DNA of 8,133 bases. Source: Gammaproteobacteria bacterium (GTDB taxonomy: Bacteria; Pseudomonadota; Gammaproteobacteria; Chromatiales; Chromatiaceae). The first letter of the stretch is position 1, and each line of letters begins with the position of its first letter. The notes beneath the pieces were generated by a model. It was not told the origin of the DNA and made no database searches. It was given only the letters and a program-made list of their open reading frames with translations. The stretch lies in contig JAUVEG010000047.1 of the NCBI GenBank assembly GCA_030594925.1, forward strand, positions 1 to 8,133, read 5' to 3'. The position numbers and the translations under genes are program-made. Of this stretch, positions 6,020 to 8,133 are shown piece after piece.

Positions 6020-6050
6020 CTCCCTCTCCCAATGGGGAAGGCTGGGGTGA
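6020..6050. repeat. Possible dispersed-repeat stem between DUF4124 gene and cysQ
   Basis: CCTCTCCC-AAT-GGGGAAGG (about 6023-6041) can form an imperfect stem, and the following CTGGGGTGAG completes a sequence like the common intergenic motif CCCTCTCCC...GGCTGGGGTGAG seen in many proteobacteria (recollection, not searched). It lies in the short convergent gap and could contribute to termination from the left. Confidence 0.4.
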
Positions 6051-6071
6051 GTGGCTGAGAATCTCAGTCAC
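6051..6071. terminator. Hairpin overlapping the cysQ stop codon
   Basis: GTGGCTGAG-AAT-CTCAGTCAC forms a 9-bp stem with one G-U wobble and a 3-base loop. It includes the cysQ stop codon (6064-6066). It lies between convergent genes, so bidirectional termination is plausible, but neither strand has a downstream U tract. Confidence 0.35.
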
Positions 6072-6858
6072 TAAAGTATTTGTGCCACTCTCTGCTGCTG
6101 TCGCCAAACACCAGGAAGTAGGGGTTCAGCAGGGAGTCCTTGCAGTTGTATCTGAGCGGCTCGCCGTTGGTCTCGGTGACCATGCCGCCGGCGGCTTCGA
6201 CCACGGCCTGCGCGGCCCCGGTATCCCATTCCGAGGTTGGGCCGATGCGCGGGTAGATGTCAGCCTTGCCCTCGGCAACCAGGCAGAGTTTTAGCGAGCT
6301 GCCCATGGAGAGCATTTCGTGCGCTCCCACCTCTGCAAGAAAACGCTTCAGGCTCTCCCCGGCGTGGGAACGGCTGCCGGCGACACGCAGTGGTGTGTGC
6401 GCCTTGCCGCTGGCACTGATGCCGCTGATCACGCCATCGCGTTCGACGAAAGCACCTTCACCGACAGTGCCGAAGTAGGTCGTCTCCTTGACCGGCACAT
6501 AGACCACGCCCATGACGGGTTTGTGATTGTCGATGAGTGCGATATTGACAGTGAATTCACCATTTTTATTGACGAACTCTTTGGTGCCGTCGAGGGGATC
6601 GATGAGCCAGTATCTGCTCCAGCTGCTGCGGGTATCAAACGGAATTTTTGTTGACTCTTCAGAGAGAACCGGTATCTCCGGGGTCAGCTGCTGCAGCGCA
6701 TTGACAATGATGTTGTGCGCCGCCAGATCCGCCTCGGTCAGCGGAGAGCTGTCCTCCTTGGTATAGACATCGAAATCCTGCCGATAGATCTCAAGGATGG
6801 CGGCGCCTGCCTGTTTAGCGATGTCATTGATTGCGTTGATGTCGATTTGTAGTGTCAT
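6064..6858 (-). CDS. cysQ: 3'(2'),5'-bisphosphate nucleotidase CysQ
   Basis: CysQ hydrolyses 3'-phosphoadenosine 5'-phosphate (PAP) to AMP and phosphate, removing the by-product of sulfate assimilation that inhibits PAPS-using and RNA-degrading enzymes. The 264 residues fit the inositol-monophosphatase superfamily. Metal-binding motifs are present in order: E67 in VLSEES, WLIDPLDGT at 84-92 with D87 and D90, and EWDTGAAQAVVEAAGG with D212. VYVPVKETTYFGTVGEGAF is also typical of CysQ. It is a cytoplasmic or membrane-associated Mg-dependent enzyme. The ATG at 6858 is the natural start for the fold; its ribosome-binding site is weak. It lies 62 bases downstream of nudE on the same strand, so the two are probably co-transcribed; the gap holds a perfect hairpin (6898-6916). 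The order cysQ-nudE-yrfG is one I know from Pseudomonas. Confidence 0.95.
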   Translation of the reverse strand: MTLQIDINAINDIAKQAGAAILEIYRQDFDVYTKEDSSPLTEADLAAHNIIVNALQQLTPEIPVLSEESTKIPFDTRSSWSRYWLIDPLDGTKEFVNKNGEFTVNIALIDNHKPVMGVVYVPVKETTYFGTVGEGAFVERDGVISGISASGKAHTPLRVAGSRSHAGESLKRFLAEVGAHEMLSMGSSLKLCLVAEGKADIYPRIGPTSEWDTGAAQAVVEAAGGMVTETNGEPLRYNCKDSLLNPYFLVFGDSSREWHKYFSD

Positions 6859-6897
6859 TCGTTATTACCAGTAGATTGCTTGAAAATCCGCCTCGAT

Positions 6898-6916
6898 CCC
6901 CCTTTGAGAAAGGGGG
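6898..6916. repeat. Perfect palindrome between nudE and cysQ
   Basis: CCCCCTTT-GAG-AAAGGGGG is a perfect 8-bp stem with a 3-base loop, four bases past the nudE stop in the direction of nudE transcription. It resembles the intergenic motif CCCCCTTT...AAAGGGGGA found in many genomes (recollection). Without a U tract it is not a classical terminator; it may act as a partial terminator or an mRNA 3'-end stabiliser. Confidence 0.6.
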
Positions 6917-6920
6917 AGGA

Positions 6921-7463
6921 TTATATGCTGAATAGTTTCACCCCGAGCAGTAGTGTTGCGATGGCTCTTGCATCTGTGAAATCGGGATGGCGCAGCAGTT
7001 TATCAAGATTGGCCAGCTTCCACGGAACAATTTCAAGCTGCTCCGGCTCATCCCCCTTGAGGCGCGAGGGGGTCAGTTCTGTCGCGATGACTGCGTGGGA
7101 TGCGTGGCAAATATATCCTGGTGCGATATCGAGTTTGTGCAGATAGCGCAGCTGTGCGGCAGCGTAGCCGGTCTCCTCCTGCAGTTCCCGGTTGGCGGCA
7201 TCGAGCGGCTCTTCTCCGGCGTCAACCATCCCCTTCGGCAGTGACAGCTCGTAACGCTCATTGGCAGCCGCATATTCCCGTATCAGCAGGATGGTGTCAT
7301 CATCCACAAAAGGGAGGATAATCACCGAGTCCTGGCGGGTTCCAATGAGACGCTCGTAGGTGCGCGTGGCACCATTGGGAAAGGTGATGTCCATCTCTTC
7401 GATATGAAAAATACGGCTCTGTGCAATTTTGCGGTTTGCCGTCACCACAGGCTGTTGGCGCAT
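6921..7463 (-). CDS. nudE: ADP compounds hydrolase NudE (Nudix)
   Basis: This 180-residue Nudix hydrolase has a complete Nudix box from residue 78: G78-x5-E84-x7-REL-x-EE-x-GY, ending at Y100, with catalytic glutamates E96 and E97. E. coli NudE (186 residues) cleaves ADP-ribose, Ap3A, Ap2A and NADH to nucleoside monophosphates. The flanks PFVDDDTILLIREYAAANERYELSLPKG and YICHASHAVIATELTPS fit the NudE/ADP-ribose pyrophosphatase branch. The protein is cytoplasmic and Mg dependent. ATG at 7463 is the first in-frame start and gives full length, although no strong ribosome-binding site is visible. The gene is divergent from the yrfG-like gene across a 202-base region occupied by repeat unit B, and precedes cysQ. 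The nudE-yrfG pairing also occurs in E. coli, supporting the name. Confidence 0.93.
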   Translation of the reverse strand: MRQQPVVTANRKIAQSRIFHIEEMDITFPNGATRTYERLIGTRQDSVIILPFVDDDTILLIREYAAANERYELSLPKGMVDAGEEPLDAANRELQEETGYAAAQLRYLHKLDIAPGYICHASHAVIATELTPSRLKGDEPEQLEIVPWKLANLDKLLRHPDFTDARAIATLLLGVKLFSI

Positions 7464-7547
7464 AACGATTCAACATTGAGAAATAAAGTGTGAGCGACTC
7501 TAGAGAGATCATGTCTCAGACTGACGAGGCATGAAAGAAAACATTTT

Positions 7548-7609
7548 CTCTCGCAAAGGCGCCAAGACCGCAAAGGTTTTTCTTGGCGAGCTTTGCGCCT
7601 TTGCGAGAG
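7548..7609. repeat. Palindromic intergenic repeat, copy 5
   Basis: The arms 7548-7562 and 7595-7609 are perfect 15-bp complements (CTCTCGCAAAGGCGC and its complement). The interior can form the smaller CGCAAAG/CTTGGCG stem seen in copy 2. It lies within repeat unit B. Confidence 0.85.
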
Positions 7610-7617
7610 TTAAGATT

Positions 7618-7623
7618 TATAAT
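7618..7623 (+). promoter_or_regulatory. Consensus -10 box (TATAAT) upstream of the yrfG-like gene
   Basis: A perfect TATAAT lies 42 bases before the start codon, just right of palindrome copy 5. A poor -35 match, TTGCGC at 7593-7598, stands 19 bases upstream inside the palindrome arm. The corresponding position of unit A lacks TATAAT. This is a plausible sigma70 promoter created within the repeat unit. Confidence 0.4.
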
Positions 7624-7653
7624 TTGACTTAGTTGTGATGATATTGACCACTC

Positions 7654-7658
7654 AAGGA
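7654..7658 (+). promoter_or_regulatory. Ribosome-binding site of the yrfG-like gene, at the repeat-unit end
   Basis: AAGGA lies seven bases before ATG 7666. The same CTCAAGGA ends repeat unit A at 4175, where it abuts the bcp stop codon on the other strand, so the site may be part of the repeat unit. Confidence 0.7.
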
Positions 7659-7665
7659 CTCTAGT

Positions 7666-8133
7666 ATGAAAACCGCCCGGGAGCAAGTGCAATTGGTCGA
7701 CTGGGAACAGATCGATGATGTCTTTCTGGATATGGACGGCACCCTGCTGGATCTCCATTTCGATAATCACTTCTGGCTGGAGTATCTGCCTGAACACTAT
7801 GCGTCATTGCATGGAATCTCGTTTGATGCCGCCAAACAACAACTGCTGGAGATGTATGCCGTCCATGTAGGTACGCTCAAGTGGTACTGCATCGACCACT
7901 GGAGCGAAGAGCTGGGGGTGGATATCCTGAGCTTGAAAGAGGAGGTGGAACACCTGATTCAGCTGCATCCCCATGTGGATGAATTTCTGCAGATGCTGCA
8001 GTCGATGGGCAAGCGTATTACGCTGCTGACCAATGCGCATCCGAAAACCCTGGCATTCAAACTGCAGCGTATTCCTCTGGCGCACCGATTTGATCATCTC
8101 ATCACTTCACACGAGGTGGGACTACCCAAGGAG
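7666..8133 (+). CDS. yrfG: YrfG-like GMP/IMP 5'-nucleotidase (HAD family), 3' end outside window
   Basis: Only the first 156 residues are in the window; the frame is open to the right edge. HAD motif I is VFLDMDGTLLD with nucleophile D22 and acid/base D24. Motif II is ITLLTNAHP, and GLPKE at the very end carries the motif III lysine. Between them, LHFDNHFWLEYLPEHY, LKWYCIDHWSEELGVDI and TLAFKLQRIPLAHRFDHLITSHEVG align readily with E. coli YrfG. YrfG dephosphorylates GMP and IMP; it is a cytoplasmic, Mg-dependent enzyme of about 220 residues, so roughly 65 residues are missing. ATG at 7666 has AAGGA seven bases upstream. The gene is divergent from nudE, a neighbour in E. coli as well. The name rests on family similarity and neighbourhood; substrate preference is inferred. 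Confidence 0.93.
   Translation, partial: MKTAREQVQLVDWEQIDDVFLDMDGTLLDLHFDNHFWLEYLPEHYASLHGISFDAAKQQLLEMYAVHVGTLKWYCIDHWSEELGVDILSLKEEVEHLIQLHPHVDEFLQMLQSMGKRITLLTNAHPKTLAFKLQRIPLAHRFDHLITSHEVGLPKE

Larger units (their letters stand above)
7511..7658. repeat. Long intergenic repeat unit B, containing palindrome copy 5
   Basis: This 148-base unit is colinear with unit A at 3981-4175 minus the 46-bp insertion. The first shared block, 7514-7538, is identical to 3984-4008; the last, 7621-7658, shares 30 of 38 bases with 4138-4175. Its right end (CCACTCAAGGA) contains the ribosome-binding site of the yrfG-like gene. It fills the nudE-yrfG divergent region. Confidence 0.8.

Noticed and set aside
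6319..6654. A 111-codon + strand frame within cysQ
   Set aside because: It is antisense to cysQ, whose metal-binding motifs are intact, and has no independent support.
1..7609. A CRISPR array formed by the repeated palindromes
   Set aside because: The copies are kilobases apart, occur in both orientations, vary in length and have genes between them; no regular spacers or cas genes are present.
7516..8097. Two minus-strand open frames opposite the yrfG-like gene
   Set aside because: The + strand frame from 7666 has HAD motifs and a YrfG-like sequence; the minus frames are antisense shadows, one running through the repeat.

Overview
The window looks like chromosomal DNA of a gammaproteobacterium. 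CmoB, GcvR, PrxQ/Bcp, CysQ, NudE and a YrfG-type nucleotidase all match gammaproteobacterial proteins closely, and the orders gcvR-bcp and cysQ-nudE-yrfG are arrangements I associate with Pseudomonas-like and sulfur-oxidising gammaproteobacteria. Genus cannot be decided from this sequence. No transposase, integrase, phage, tRNA, rRNA or CRISPR signature is visible. The genes are ordinary housekeeping genes, and the unusual material lies between them.

Layout, left to right. (1) 1-1080: end of a palindromic repeat, then cmoB (tRNA wobble-uridine modification, + strand, TTG start). (2) 1166-2437: a membrane M48/Ste24-like zinc protease (+). (3) 2528-5405: three minus-strand genes in the order gcvR -> bcp -> phoH, meeting the protease gene tail to tail. 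gcvR encodes a tandem-ACT regulator, bcp a PrxQ peroxiredoxin lacking the usual resolving cysteines, and phoH a PIN-PhoH RNA-processing ATPase. (4) 5600-6016: a small secreted DUF4124 protein (+), divergent from gcvR and convergent with cysQ. (5) 6064-7463: cysQ and nudE on the minus strand, divergent from (6) 7666-8133, the start of a yrfG-like GMP/IMP nucleotidase gene cut by the window edge. The last three genes dispose of nucleotide by-products: PAP, ADP-sugars/dinucleotides and purine monophosphates.

The most notable signal is a family of dispersed 60-65 bp palindromes with TCTCTCGC...GCGAGAGA-type ends. Five copies lie in 8.1 kb, in nearly every sizeable intergenic gap (1-20, 2443-2507, 4019-4127, 4698-4758, 7548-7609). 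Two copies belong to a longer colinear unit of about 148 bp (3981-4175 and 7511-7658). One of these carries a 46-bp nested insertion with its own hairpin; the other appears to supply a TATAAT box and the ribosome-binding site of yrfG. Another copy extends the bcp reading frame upstream and would mislead start calling. Fragments resembling other dispersed repeat types occur near 1082-1105, 5492-5566, 6020-6050 and 6898-6916, so the genome is probably rich in small non-coding mobile or palindromic sequences. I found no convincing new protein system. No gene-free stretch exceeds 300 bases.
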